60,283 nt of DNA, from positions 1 to 60,283 of the IMG/VR virus record IMGVR_UViG_3300017788_000995. The stretch is one strand, 5' to 3'. Within the stretch, counting starts at the first letter, position 1, and every line of letters starts with the position of its first letter. Position numbers and translations under genes: made by a program. This stretch comes from a virus. A model generated the notes under the pieces. The model was not told where the DNA came from and ran no database searches. It was given only the letters and a program-made list of their open reading frames with translations. Positions 1-7,803 of this stretch are shown one piece after another.

Positions 1-343
1 TCTTGTAGCCCAAGCGATTCAAAGCACGCTCAAGAATATCAGCAGTCTCAGTAACCGCTTCCTCGCTCAGTTCTGGGCGAACAACATGAAGCACTTCATG
101 CAACAGCGTGTTCACCAAGTTGCGCTTGGTCTGACACCGATACACAAATATAGTGGGGTTCTCTGTGTCAATCAGATCATTCTTTTTCGATGCAGGCGAA
201 GATATTTCATCATTCCCAACAAACCGAACCTTGCAAATCTTTTGACCGATCTTCAGGTCAAAGTTTTTACGGTGTTTTTCTTTTTTTGGATTGTGTCTTG
301 GGCCTGGGGACACTCCGCGCTTGTTCGAGTTTCTTGAAGCCAT
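1..343 (-). CDS. Putative zinc metallopeptidase, C-terminus cut off by the window edge
   Basis: The minus frame is open from an ATG at 343 through the left edge, so only the first 114 codons are visible. A strong Shine-Dalgarno (AAGGAG) sits just upstream of the ATG. The N-terminus is basic (MASRNSNKRG...). Near residue 85 there is an HExxH zinc-binding motif (LLHEVLHVV), followed about 10 residues later by a SEEAVTE segment that could supply the third ligand, as in gluzincin or SprT-like peptidases. It overlaps the 3' end of the upstream membrane-protein gene by 77 bases, an unusually long overlap. It is last in the visible part of the putative packaged-protein operon. The family is not firmly recognised; the peptidase call rests on the motif alone. 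Confidence 0.6.
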   Translation of the reverse strand, partial: MASRNSNKRGVSPGPRHNPKKEKHRKNFDLKIGQKICKVRFVGNDEISSPASKKNDLIDTENPTIFVYRCQTKRNLVNTLLHEVLHVVRPELSEEAVTETADILERALNRLGYK

Positions 344-1205
344 TTTTCTCCTTGATCTTTGCGATGAGTTCTTTGGTGAACTCACTCTGCACATTGGCTG
401 CAATTCCTTTCTCTCCAAAGATACGCTCACGCTCGTCTTCCGTTATGGTTTCCTTCAGAATCTCAATCATCTCTATGATCTCACGCATGGCAGTTGCATT
501 TCGGTTGGACTGATACATTCCCCACAACAGAATACCCACGCCGGTTAGTACCATACCTCCAAGCAGAACTCCACCAACCAATGCAACCTCTTTCAAGTAA
601 TACTGACTGGCACTAGCGAATGCAAGCATGAGTCCACCAGTAAACATTGCAAGCAGTCCAATGCGTTTGTTTGCAAAGAATGCAAACGCTATTCCTCCCG
701 CAATCAGTATGAATCCAATCACCCAAAACAGAGTGATGTATCCATACAGTTTCTGCATGGCTGCTGCGCGACCTTCTTTCTCAATGTTTTCTAGTTCAAT
801 GACTCGCGCTTCAAGGTCTTGAATGCGCGTAGAGACAATCTCCATTTTGGTTGTCTCTGCTTCGATTCGTCCGCTTGCTTCAATCACCTGATCGCTGTGA
901 TTCTTGATCTCAGCAATGGAGTTGGTGGCAACATCAAGGTCTTCCTTGGCCTTGGGACTTGTTGCAGGATCGGAGTAGGCTTTGTCGATATGCTTGTCTG
1001 CTTGCGCTGCTTCTTTCTTGATGATTTGCGCGTCTTCAATGATGCCAGTGACATCTCTTTTAATGTCTTTCGCCGCATCTGCAAGTTTGGTGACTGCTCC
1101 GCTATCAGTCATAGGTATTTTTTTCTGTGGTGCAGAGCAACCACCAGGCTGAGTTGCTGCAAGACTCATTAGCACTACACCCACAATAGACCATAGTTTA
1201 CTCAT
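267..1205 (-). CDS. Membrane protein with lipoprotein-like N-terminus, coiled coil and three TM segments
   Basis: The protein has 312 aa. The N-terminus is a hydrophobic signal ending in QPGGCSAP, which resembles a lipobox cysteine but lacks the usual hydrophobic residue at -3. A long acidic/Lys-rich coiled coil follows (about residues 30-145). Three hydrophobic segments come next (about 155-235), around the LFWVIGFILIAGG, LLAMFTGGLMLAFA and VGGVLLGGMVLTGVG stretches. The tail is basic (SKKRKTP). The ATG follows AAAGGAAAC and a TACATA promoter-like motif. Function is unknown. A spanin-like or envelope-interacting role is possible, but three TM segments do not fit a classic spanin. Confidence 0.6.
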   Translation of the reverse strand: MSKLWSIVGVVLMSLAATQPGGCSAPQKKIPMTDSGAVTKLADAAKDIKRDVTGIIEDAQIIKKEAAQADKHIDKAYSDPATSPKAKEDLDVATNSIAEIKNHSDQVIEASGRIEAETTKMEIVSTRIQDLEARVIELENIEKEGRAAAMQKLYGYITLFWVIGFILIAGGIAFAFFANKRIGLLAMFTGGLMLAFASASQYYLKEVALVGGVLLGGMVLTGVGILLWGMYQSNRNATAMREIIEMIEILKETITEDERERIFGEKGIAANVQSEFTKELIAKIKEKNGFKKLEQARSVPRPKTQSKKRKTP

Positions 1206-1230
1206 ACTGTTTCCTTTCTACGAACCAATC

Positions 1231-1236
1231 TATGTA
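1231..1236 (-). promoter_or_regulatory. TACATA motif, candidate late promoter element
   Basis: On the minus strand the short gap reads GCATACATAGATT, 26 bases upstream of the membrane-protein ATG. The same (C/G)(A/T)TACATA core recurs before other late-type genes in this window. It may be this phage's version of the T4 late box TATAAATA. This is inferred from recurrence only. Confidence 0.35.
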
Positions 1237-1252
1237 TGCGTTGCCAGTCAAC

Positions 1253-1660
1253 CTAGCGTTTTTGAGCAGCAGCGCGTGTCGTATCTAGTGCAGCAAAGTC
1301 TTTGCTTTTGGCTTTGGCTCCTCCTGCATACGGCCATGCGTATCCTTCTGTGAGCATGAGGCCATTCACAGATGAAGCAGACGAGTCTGAGTATATCTCC
1401 ACAAGCATACGACCGTACTTGTCATCCTTTGTGGTGCGACCCCACAGTTTTGGCTGACGCTTTAGCCAGTCTTCCAAGAACTGTTTGGCAGCAATACCAT
1501 ACTGCTTCTCTTTCAGATTGGTAGTTCTGCTCTCAGGTGCATCAATGCCGCTGAGTCTGCATCGTGTCCATGTCTGTATGTTGAATCCGATATCAAACAT
1601 GACATCAAGTGTGTCGCCGTCTATGACCTTTGGTATGCCAACAATTTTGTACTCGTACAT
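1253..1660 (-). CDS. Thermonuclease-like (SNase) nuclease
   Basis: The protein has 135 aa and spans the whole staphylococcal-nuclease domain. KVIDGDTLDV (residues 11-20) holds the Ca-binding Asp residues. RLSGIDAPE (35-43) gives R35, D40 and E43, matching the SNase catalytic positions. DKYGRMLVE supplies the second Arg at 84. The usual G-x-A-x conserved segment near the C-terminus (EGYAWPYAG) is also present. No signal peptide is seen, so it acts in the infected cell or is packaged. Members cleave DNA and RNA using Ca2+. A GAGGTAA ribosome site precedes the ATG. Its place in the packaged-protein operon suggests host nucleic-acid degradation early after injection; that is inference. Confidence 0.85.
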   Translation of the reverse strand: MYEYKIVGIPKVIDGDTLDVMFDIGFNIQTWTRCRLSGIDAPESRTTNLKEKQYGIAAKQFLEDWLKRQPKLWGRTTKDDKYGRMLVEIYSDSSASSVNGLMLTEGYAWPYAGGAKAKSKDFAALDTTRAAAQKR

Positions 1661-1670
1661 GGTGATTACC

Positions 1671-2522
1671 TCATTGTGTTCCTGAAAGTCTGTCTATCGC
1701 TCTTTGCGTTTGTCTTTTTCTAGCCTCGCTCCACTCAAAGTGCTTTCCGTTTTTCCAGTATCCTAGTTTCCAATCGTCTGAAGCATACGCATTGGTAGGT
1801 AACTTGTCGGTTGCAAACACCGTGGCAAGACTAAAATCAACATACGCTAGAATGTACTCATCTTTGTACTTCTTGCTTGCAGCGACGGCCAACCGATCCA
1901 ACTCTGCAAATGACTTCACAGGAGTTTGATCGTGTATCTTCCGCTTGTTGGCTGCTTCCGACAACCAAGACCCGAAGCGTAGCGTGTCACGGCCTTCTTT
2001 CATTTTCTCAGCATAGTGTCCCACATAGCGCAGCACAAACTTCACATCAGGGAACTCGCTCTTCAGAGATTCCATGGCAGCCAAGTTCTCTTTGCTGTCC
2101 TCGAACACTTCGATATAGTCCCATCCACCGCGCTTGATGACATCGGCGATCCACTTGCGCTTCGCCTTTGCTATGCCTGCGGAGGTGTTGCCAGCGAAAC
2201 CAATGGCGTGTACTTCCACATTCACACCAATGGAAGCAAGCCACTCTTTCACAGGTCCTCCCTTGCTTCTGCCTGTGAGAACCACGGCAGGACTTGGTTT
2301 GCCCAACACCTTGCGAATGGCCATCATGGTAGGTTTGATGACTTTGGGATGGATCACCTTGTCGAATGCGCTCGTATCGAAACGCTCGCCGTCTTTCAGT
2401 TTGTAGAACTTGAACTCGTGCGAATTCAAATTGCGTACCACCTCATCGCCGCGCATGACACGCACAGGGCTATCGGTGAGCGCAAGCGTATCGTCAAAGT
2501 CGAAGATGCGAAGTTTCTTCAT
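1671..2522 (-). CDS. HAD-superfamily phosphatase-like protein
   Basis: The protein has 283 aa. It begins MKKLRIFDFDDTLALT, the HAD motif I (DxDxT, D8 and D10), in which D8 is the phospho-accepting nucleophile. Motif II is VVLTGRS (about residue 80), and the acidic motif IV is EVFEDSKEN (about 140). The N-terminal ~180 residues form the HAD domain and resemble the polynucleotide 3'-phosphatase/LNS2-like branch. The C-terminal ~100 residues (from KRKIHDQTP) look like a separate small domain with no recognised family. A GGGAG ribosome site precedes the ATG. The substrate is unknown; nucleic-acid 3'-phosphate repair is one option. Confidence 0.75.
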   Translation of the reverse strand: MKKLRIFDFDDTLALTDSPVRVMRGDEVVRNLNSHEFKFYKLKDGERFDTSAFDKVIHPKVIKPTMMAIRKVLGKPSPAVVLTGRSKGGPVKEWLASIGVNVEVHAIGFAGNTSAGIAKAKRKWIADVIKRGGWDYIEVFEDSKENLAAMESLKSEFPDVKFVLRYVGHYAEKMKEGRDTLRFGSWLSEAANKRKIHDQTPVKSFAELDRLAVAASKKYKDEYILAYVDFSLATVFATDKLPTNAYASDDWKLGYWKNGKHFEWSEARKRQTQRAIDRLSGTQ

Positions 2523-2538
2523 ATCTCCCTACATCCAT

Positions 2539-4593
2539 TCATCGTCCGACTGTTACCTGTAGGTTTTTCTTGATCTTGAACTTGTCCGTCAGGAAGTCTT
2601 TGATGATAACATCGGGATCTACTCTCCTACGCTCCATCCACAGATCAGCGTATGAAGTTGGTTTGCCTGAGGCATCTGCTGCAAAGATCATTGTTTCGTT
2701 TGCGAGAGAAGAGTACGACACGATGTAGTACTTGCCCTTGTAGCGATACAGAGTTTGGTGTCCTGCTTCACGGACTCGGACGACTGATTCCCCGGCGACT
2801 GATTCCTCTTCTTTGGGGAAGTTCTCTCTCTTGCTCACGGTACTCTTGCCACCAGGACCCACATCTCTGATCTCGTATCCAATCTTTGTTTTGGGATTCA
2901 GCGTGACCTTGGCCATGGCTTCGTCAATCTGCAATACATGATCCGATTCTAGTTCGACATGATCCATGATGCCTGGTGAACGCATTCCTTGTTGCATTCG
3001 CTTGAACTTTTTATCATCATACTGTTTCTGCAACAACTCACGAACACGCTGTTTCTCTTCAGAAGAGAGTCCCCTGCCAGCCTTTGCCTTCTTGATGAGG
3101 TGACCTACCCACTCTGCGCTGTTGAGTGCAATGCCTTTCAGCAACTGAGACATCGCAGTGCCGGGCGCAACTGCTATACCAGCAACAAATGCCAGCAGCA
3201 GTATCTCTTCCAAACCAAACGCTTCATCAATCTGCTCCGCTTCTTCCTTGACCTTGACAGACTTCTTGGGCTTGGAAACTCGGTACAGAGTATCGCCCTC
3301 GCCGTGTTGAACGCTTACCTTTTTGCCACTTGCACGAATAGCATTCAAATCGGCTTTAGTCTTTTTCAGAGACTTCCAATCTTCTCCCATGCTCTCTGCT
3401 TCGCTGTACATACTTCGGAAGAACGCATCGCCTTTTCCCCCGACAAGGCCAGATACGATGTCGAAGATCCCGTTGATCGCTTTGTTCCTGTAGTCGTACT
3501 TCTTGGCATCACTAGACTTCAGCATCTTGATGAAGCCAACGATGTCGTTCCCGACCGAAGCCATGGCGGTGTCCGACTGAAGGCTCTTGGCTGACTTTTC
3601 GATGACCTTCATCGCGCCGGCGCCGCGGTGGTCGCCCCACTCCGTGCGGAGGATCTCTATGTAGTTGTAGATCGTGTCAAGAGCCTTCTTCGACGACGGC
3701 TTCAACTCCTCGTTGACCTCTTCCTTCACTCCCAAATTTCGCTTTGGCGGCGACATTTGGACCAAATTTCGCTTTGCTTCTGCCTTCTCTTTTGCCGTTC
3801 CGTACTTTAACAACAACTCCCATGCTTGCCGCTTGTTCATGCCACCCATCACATTTATCATCACATCGTTCATTTTGACGGTTTTCCTTGCGATGTTTAG
3901 AGAGTGTAGAAGTCCAACATCTTCTGCGCCTTCCTCTACACTCATTGCTTCGCTGTACATACTTTCGACCTCTTCCTTCACTCCCGCGTTTCGCTTTGGC
4001 GGCGACATTTGGACCAAATTTCGCTTTGCTTGTGCCTTCTCTTTTGCCGTTCCGTACTTTAACAACAAATCCCATGCTTGCCACTTGTTCATGCCACCCG
4101 CCCGAATCAATTCGTTCGTTTTGACGGTTTTCCTTGCGATGTTTAGAGAGTGTAGAAGTCCAACATCTTCTGCGCCTTCCTCTTGATATGATTGCTCGTC
4201 CAGTTGCTTGCGGAAGTCGGCGAATCGCTTACCTTCGCGCATTCCCTTCGGAGGAATCTTTCCATCCTTACGCAGCGCATCTAGCAGTTGCTCAGCCACA
4301 TCGTAGGCAACATCCATGATGTCTGAATCTGTGAACAAGAATGCAGTACCATCGCCTTCAATCTCCGCAGTTACATCTTCCACCCAAGGCACAATTTCCA
4401 TTGCTGCGGGGTCAAGCGGTAGTTTGCCTGGTGCATTTGCTCCTTGCTTTACCGCTACGAAAATCTTTGAGTAGTCGGCATTGCTCTGTGCTTTCACTTT
4501 GGCATAGATGTTCTTGAACACCTTGGCTGCTGCACTACGCATTGCGGAAGAGTTTGCTCCATACTTTACTTCGTTGATATCTTTCATGGTCAT
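2539..4593 (-). CDS. Large head-associated protein with internal duplication and prohead-protease-like sites
   Basis: The protein has 684 aa. Residues 138-209 and 220-293 are near-identical tandem copies (EDVGLLHSLNIARKTVK ... KRNLVQMSPPKRN). The protein is rich in Lys/Glu. Two segments, EQIDEA at 454-458 and QIDEA at 555-559, match the T4 gp21 prohead protease rule (I/L-x-E before A/G). This suggests cleavage into about 457, 101 and 126 residue parts. Residues 462-500 are hydrophobic. The start overlaps the upstream ADP-ribosyltransferase stop as ATGA. It sits in the operon with capsid-targeted proteins, so a head core or internal protein is likely. No enzyme motif was recognised. Confidence 0.6.
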   Translation of the reverse strand: MTMKDINEVKYGANSSAMRSAAAKVFKNIYAKVKAQSNADYSKIFVAVKQGANAPGKLPLDPAAMEIVPWVEDVTAEIEGDGTAFLFTDSDIMDVAYDVAEQLLDALRKDGKIPPKGMREGKRFADFRKQLDEQSYQEEGAEDVGLLHSLNIARKTVKTNELIRAGGMNKWQAWDLLLKYGTAKEKAQAKRNLVQMSPPKRNAGVKEEVESMYSEAMSVEEGAEDVGLLHSLNIARKTVKMNDVMINVMGGMNKRQAWELLLKYGTAKEKAEAKRNLVQMSPPKRNLGVKEEVNEELKPSSKKALDTIYNYIEILRTEWGDHRGAGAMKVIEKSAKSLQSDTAMASVGNDIVGFIKMLKSSDAKKYDYRNKAINGIFDIVSGLVGGKGDAFFRSMYSEAESMGEDWKSLKKTKADLNAIRASGKKVSVQHGEGDTLYRVSKPKKSVKVKEEAEQIDEAFGLEEILLLAFVAGIAVAPGTAMSQLLKGIALNSAEWVGHLIKKAKAGRGLSSEEKQRVRELLQKQYDDKKFKRMQQGMRSPGIMDHVELESDHVLQIDEAMAKVTLNPKTKIGYEIRDVGPGGKSTVSKRENFPKEEESVAGESVVRVREAGHQTLYRYKGKYYIVSYSSLANETMIFAADASGKPTSYADLWMERRRVDPDVIIKDFLTDKFKIKKNLQVTVGR
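3721..4182. repeat. Tandem ~215-bp direct repeat inside the 684-aa gene
   Basis: Bases 3721-3936 and 3973-4182 are near-identical direct copies. The offset is 252 at the start and about 246 at the end, so there is a 6-base in-frame indel. They encode the duplicated ~72-residue block with its SPPKRN motif. The high DNA identity suggests a recent duplication or gene conversion. Confidence 0.9.
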
Positions 4594-5852
4594 TTTCCTT
4601 TCTTGAGTTTAACGGGTACTGCAACTTTGATTTGGGGGGTCTTGATGCCTGCTTGCTTGATGAGTTCTTGTATCTCTGCAACCAGTTTGGCGCCTTCAAT
4701 TACTTCTTTGGGGATCCATACGGTTGCAGCAATTGGATTGGATTCGATACGAGTCACTTCAAACTCAGAACTAAGTGCAACAACACTGGCAATCTTGTTT
4801 GAGAACAGCGGATTCATCACGCAGTGCTGGTCAGGTGTAATCTGAAACACCACGGGTACTGGAGAATTTGATGACAAGTACGAGTTGATGTTGTCTTCAA
4901 TGCTATACTTGATGCCATGGTTTGCGTATTGCATCTCGTATTTGTAATCTTCTCCGCGCTTGTCTTTGGGAAGGCTCTGTAGTTTCTGCTTATGAACAAT
5001 GTATCGCTTCAGTTCAGCAAGGTCACGCTTTAGAGCAGACAGACTAAACACATAGAATCCTCCCTTCCCTGAGTTCCCTGAGTTCTCACCTGTAGCAAAT
5101 TTTAGTGCAACGCTTGGATTAGAACTCCAACTCTCCACAGGATACAGCGGTTTGTATTTGGTGGCGTGACCGATCATCTGCTTGGTATGAATCTTGACAG
5201 TCTGATCCAGTTTCTTGATATTAACCAGGCTCACTGCATCCTTCAGAGAGATATTTATGCCTCGATACACGGTCTTTACGCCGGGATCAAGTTGTTGTTT
5301 GTAGGCTGCCTTGCAGCGTATCAGTTCTGCGTATGCTGTTTTGACCCTTCCATAGTTACCAGGCGAACTCACATAGTTGGATACCTGATCCCAAATCTGC
5401 GCTTCCTTTGGAGTGTCTATTTCTCGTCCACCAGAACTCTGCACCGCCTGAAACAGTTTGGCTTGGAACATCCTTTTGCACGGGTCTTTTTCGTTTGCCC
5501 ATCCTGCTGCGTATGCTTTGGATTTCGCCTCCAACTCAGCGAAGAGTGGTCCCGCGTTTTCTGTCCATGTTTTGTCCGCATACACCAGTTTCTTGAGGGT
5601 GCTTGACCGTACTTTACCATTTCTGATATCCATATGCAGTCCATACACCATAGCATCGACCCATGTTTTGTTCCAAAGTTTTTCTAGTATCGAGTACTGG
5701 CCAGGAGTTTGCGCATATCGAGCAGCATTGTGTGCTTTTTCAGCCTTCGCATACTTTGCTTTCCATTGCTTGATGGTAAACTCTCCCACTTGCGTGGAGT
5801 CTAGTAGTTGCTTGTCTTTGGCTTCAGAGATGAACGATAGGAACGATTTCAT
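4590..5852 (-). CDS. Capsid-targeted mono-ADP-ribosyltransferase, T4 Alt analogue
   Basis: The protein has 420 aa. The N-terminus MKSFLSFISEA matches the T4 internal-protein capsid-targeting sequence (MKTYQEFIAEA type), with cleavage expected after ISE. The C-terminal half carries the R-S-E signature of arginine-type ADP-ribosyltransferases: YRG (R197), SWSSNPSVALKFA (241-253) for the S-T-S strand, and SEFEV (E363, E365) for the ExE loop. T4 Alt is a packaged ADP-ribosyltransferase injected with the DNA that modifies host RNA polymerase. The same role is inferred here. The stop overlaps the next gene (ATGA). This is clearly distant from Alt in sequence outside the motifs. Confidence 0.75.
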   Translation of the reverse strand: MKSFLSFISEAKDKQLLDSTQVGEFTIKQWKAKYAKAEKAHNAARYAQTPGQYSILEKLWNKTWVDAMVYGLHMDIRNGKVRSSTLKKLVYADKTWTENAGPLFAELEAKSKAYAAGWANEKDPCKRMFQAKLFQAVQSSGGREIDTPKEAQIWDQVSNYVSSPGNYGRVKTAYAELIRCKAAYKQQLDPGVKTVYRGINISLKDAVSLVNIKKLDQTVKIHTKQMIGHATKYKPLYPVESWSSNPSVALKFATGENSGNSGKGGFYVFSLSALKRDLAELKRYIVHKQKLQSLPKDKRGEDYKYEMQYANHGIKYSIEDNINSYLSSNSPVPVVFQITPDQHCVMNPLFSNKIASVVALSSEFEVTRIESNPIAATVWIPKEVIEGAKLVAEIQELIKQAGIKTPQIKVAVPVKLKKGK

Positions 5853-5859
5853 TGGTGTC

Positions 5860-6912
5860 TCAGAATTCTATCTTGTTAGTGAACACAACATCCACATCAA
5901 TGTCAAGAAACTCCATCAGGTTTTCCCATTTGGCTTGCAACCAACCTTTGATGCTGTTCCAAATCTCAGAGATGAAAGCGGTGATCTTGCCCCATATACC
6001 GCTCAGAATACCTTCGGTCAGCACAGGTCCAGCAGAAGCAAACTCTTCTTCCACCTTGCCCATGATGAGAGAAACCACGCTCCAATAGCGATAGTATCCA
6101 GTACTCTTTCCACCCTTTTTCTGGGAGGTGGACTTGAATCGCACCTGTACTCTTGCTTTCTTGGCAACAGAAGCGCAGTATGCTGTGTCGTCAATGTCAT
6201 ACAGTTTCACTTGCTTACCGTCTGCACTCGTAGACAGAATGAACTTGGCGCGAGCAGGTGAGTTGCTTCCGAACTTCACCTCTCCACTCATGGCCTCATG
6301 TACGAAAGCAGCAGAGAATCCTGCATCGTTTGCAAACGCATCGCGCAGAGTATCCATCAATTCCTTGTGCGCTGCTTCGGCGCGATTGATTAGTTTGTCC
6401 TTACCTGCTTTAATCTGAGGACCAATCTGTCCCTTTTTGGAAGCAAGTGTGGAGTCAGCAAGTGCTTTGATTTGCTTCTCTATCCGACTTGCAAGATCGG
6501 CTTTACCGCCCTTTACCTTGTTCGCAGCAGCATAGAAAGTGGCGGCGCTTTCTTCTTTGGCACCAGACATGAGTTGTCCAATACCCATCTTTACGCTGCA
6601 ACGATTCTTGCCGATCACCACATCGGTCTTGGCCGTTTTGGTTGAGGGTGGAACCTTTCCTCCCTCAAAGTGCTGACTCCATGCAGAAGTCACTTCGATG
6701 GCACTATTTCCTAGCCTGGAAGCAACCCCGCTCTTGAATCCATACGACTGAAGTGCTTTCACAATCTCATGCCCGACTGCGATTGGCACAGCAGAAGTTC
6801 CTTTGCAAGTTTTCTTGCCTTCTTGCTTGCAGTTCCAAGCATTCACGATGACCACTTCGTAGTCTTCGCCTTTGTTTTCTGCTTCGGATAGATAAGATTT
6901 AAAACTCTTCAT
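5860..6912 (-). CDS. Capsid-targeted internal protein with possible PD-(D/E)XK-like core
   Basis: The start is set at 6912 (MKSFKSYLSEA). The stop of the upstream gene and this ATG form TAATG, and an in-frame ATG four codons earlier would contain the GGAGGG ribosome site. The N-terminus matches a capsid-targeting sequence with cleavage after LSE. Around residues 94-110, KTDVVIGKNRCSVKMG looks like the D...(E/S)xK hairpin of restriction-type nucleases, but one acidic residue is replaced by Ser, so this is weak. Near the C-terminus PVLTEG is a second protease-type site, followed by a Trp-rich amphipathic stretch (IWGKITAFISEIWNSIKGWL). It is likely injected with the DNA; the enzymatic role is uncertain. 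Confidence 0.6.
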   Translation of the reverse strand: MKSFKSYLSEAENKGEDYEVVIVNAWNCKQEGKKTCKGTSAVPIAVGHEIVKALQSYGFKSGVASRLGNSAIEVTSAWSQHFEGGKVPPSTKTAKTDVVIGKNRCSVKMGIGQLMSGAKEESAATFYAAANKVKGGKADLASRIEKQIKALADSTLASKKGQIGPQIKAGKDKLINRAEAAHKELMDTLRDAFANDAGFSAAFVHEAMSGEVKFGSNSPARAKFILSTSADGKQVKLYDIDDTAYCASVAKKARVQVRFKSTSQKKGGKSTGYYRYWSVVSLIMGKVEEEFASAGPVLTEGILSGIWGKITAFISEIWNSIKGWLQAKWENLMEFLDIDVDVVFTNKIEF

Positions 6913-7202
6913 TAGTCCCTCCACTTGTTGTTGTCTCGACCACGGTTCTTTCCGCGATCCATAACTCTGAGATTGCTTGGACGATTGTCAAGCGCGTCGC
7001 CGTTCTTGTGGTCCACATCTTTACCATCTCCCTTGCTCACCTTACCATCCCCTTCCAGTTTGCGTCTTGCCAGAACTCGTTTCACTTTCTTCTGTCGTGC
7101 TGCAAGTTGCTTGGGTGTAGGATTCTTGCCACCGTACAGTTTCAAGCGTTCTGCACGGTAGTCACGATCTGCTTCTGAGATGAACTGAAAGAATGTTTTC
7201 AT
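6912..7202 (-). CDS. Small capsid-targeted HNH protein
   Basis: The protein has 96 aa. MKTFFQFISEA is almost the T4 internal-protein targeting peptide; cleavage after ISE would leave 86 residues. A basic region (residues 28-50) is followed by VDHKNGDALDNRPSNLR (about 64-80), the D-H...N...N spacing of HNH nucleases that use a single His-Asn-His loop without CxxC pairs. It is first in the minus-strand operon. The ATG follows TACATAAATAG with no Shine-Dalgarno, so its mRNA may be almost leaderless. A packaged nuclease delivered into the new host is the natural reading; this is inferred. Confidence 0.65.
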   Translation of the reverse strand: MKTFFQFISEADRDYRAERLKLYGGKNPTPKQLAARQKKVKRVLARRKLEGDGKVSKGDGKDVDHKNGDALDNRPSNLRVMDRGKNRGRDNNKWRD

Positions 7203-7203
7203 C

Positions 7204-7213
7204 TATTTATGTA
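7204..7213 (-). promoter_or_regulatory. Candidate late promoter for the packaged-protein operon
   Basis: The minus strand reads ACTACATAAATAGATGAAA. TACATA and the T4-like CATAAATA overlap here, one base from the HNH-protein ATG at 7202. If this is a -10-type box, the transcript would start at or inside the codon region, so either the mRNA is leaderless or the box acts differently. Confidence 0.35.
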
Positions 7214-7234
7214 GTCTCCGTCATAGATACAACA

Positions 7235-7720
7235 ATGGCAAACTGGACTCAACCAAGACCCTCAGACATCGAACAAGAGTACAGGGTAGAGTACAAGCAC
7301 CACCTTGAACCTGAGTACGGTGACTTCTGGCCCACATTCGAGCATTTCAAGAAAGCACTCAGCAAAGCCAAAGTGGTCACGGTTACGCCCAGCATGGACG
7401 GCAAGATACAGAACCGATCAGGAACCAAATCGTTCAAAGAACTGCTGTCGCTCATCAAAGGGTACGCATCCTATCCCAAGTATCGCAATGAGAAAACTCT
7501 GAAGGCCTTGGAAGATCGCATCAAGAGCGGAGAACCAGTATCCATGCCAATTGTACTGAGATTCCCTTCTGGCGTCATGCGAATCATGGGTGGCAATACT
7601 CGCATGGATATTGGATTCTGGCACGCCAGTTCTGTGAAGGTGCTAGTGGTAGATGTGCCAGAAATTGACGAAGAAATGACATATCTTGGGTTCAAAGAAT
7701 GGGCATCCAAAAATATCTAA
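7235..7720 (+). CDS. ParB/sulfiredoxin-like fold protein
   Basis: From the ATG at 7235 (MANWTQPRPSD) the protein has 161 aa. An upstream in-frame ATG at 7193 lies within the opposite-strand gene start and is less likely; neither has a clear ribosome site. The C-terminal part, VSMPIVLRFPSGVMRIMGG followed by NTRMDIGFW and VKVLVVDVP, resembles the ParB N-terminal fold (a strand, then G-N-x-R, then a helix) often seen in phage proteins. Function is unknown. It is transcribed divergently from the packaged-protein operon. Confidence 0.55.
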   Translation: MANWTQPRPSDIEQEYRVEYKHHLEPEYGDFWPTFEHFKKALSKAKVVTVTPSMDGKIQNRSGTKSFKELLSLIKGYASYPKYRNEKTLKALEDRIKSGEPVSMPIVLRFPSGVMRIMGGNTRMDIGFWHASSVKVLVVDVPEIDEEMTYLGFKEWASKNI

Positions 7721-7755
7721 CTAAAACTTGTAATGCCAGATAATCTGGCTTGATT

Positions 7756-7798
7756 CCTGTGGTACATAGGGTATACTTACCTAGCAAACCACAGGAGG
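7756..7798 (+). promoter_or_regulatory. Hairpin that can hide the metallopeptidase ribosome site
   Basis: CCTGTGGT (7756-7763) is perfectly complementary to ACCACAGG (7788-7795). The second arm runs into the Shine-Dalgarno AGGAGG (7793-7798) before the ATG at 7804. Folding would cover half of the ribosome site. A GTATACTT segment in the loop could also be a -10 box. Just upstream, GCCAGATAATCTGGC is a short palindrome. Confidence 0.5.
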
Positions 7799-7803
7799 AT
7801 TCT

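Noticed and set aside
267-1205. Classic spanin or holin
   Set aside because: 312 residues with three TM segments and a long coiled coil fit neither family, and the lipobox is imperfect.
3721-4182. CRISPR-like array in the 684-aa gene
   Set aside because: Only two copies of about 215 bases, in frame within a coding region; it is a gene-internal duplication.
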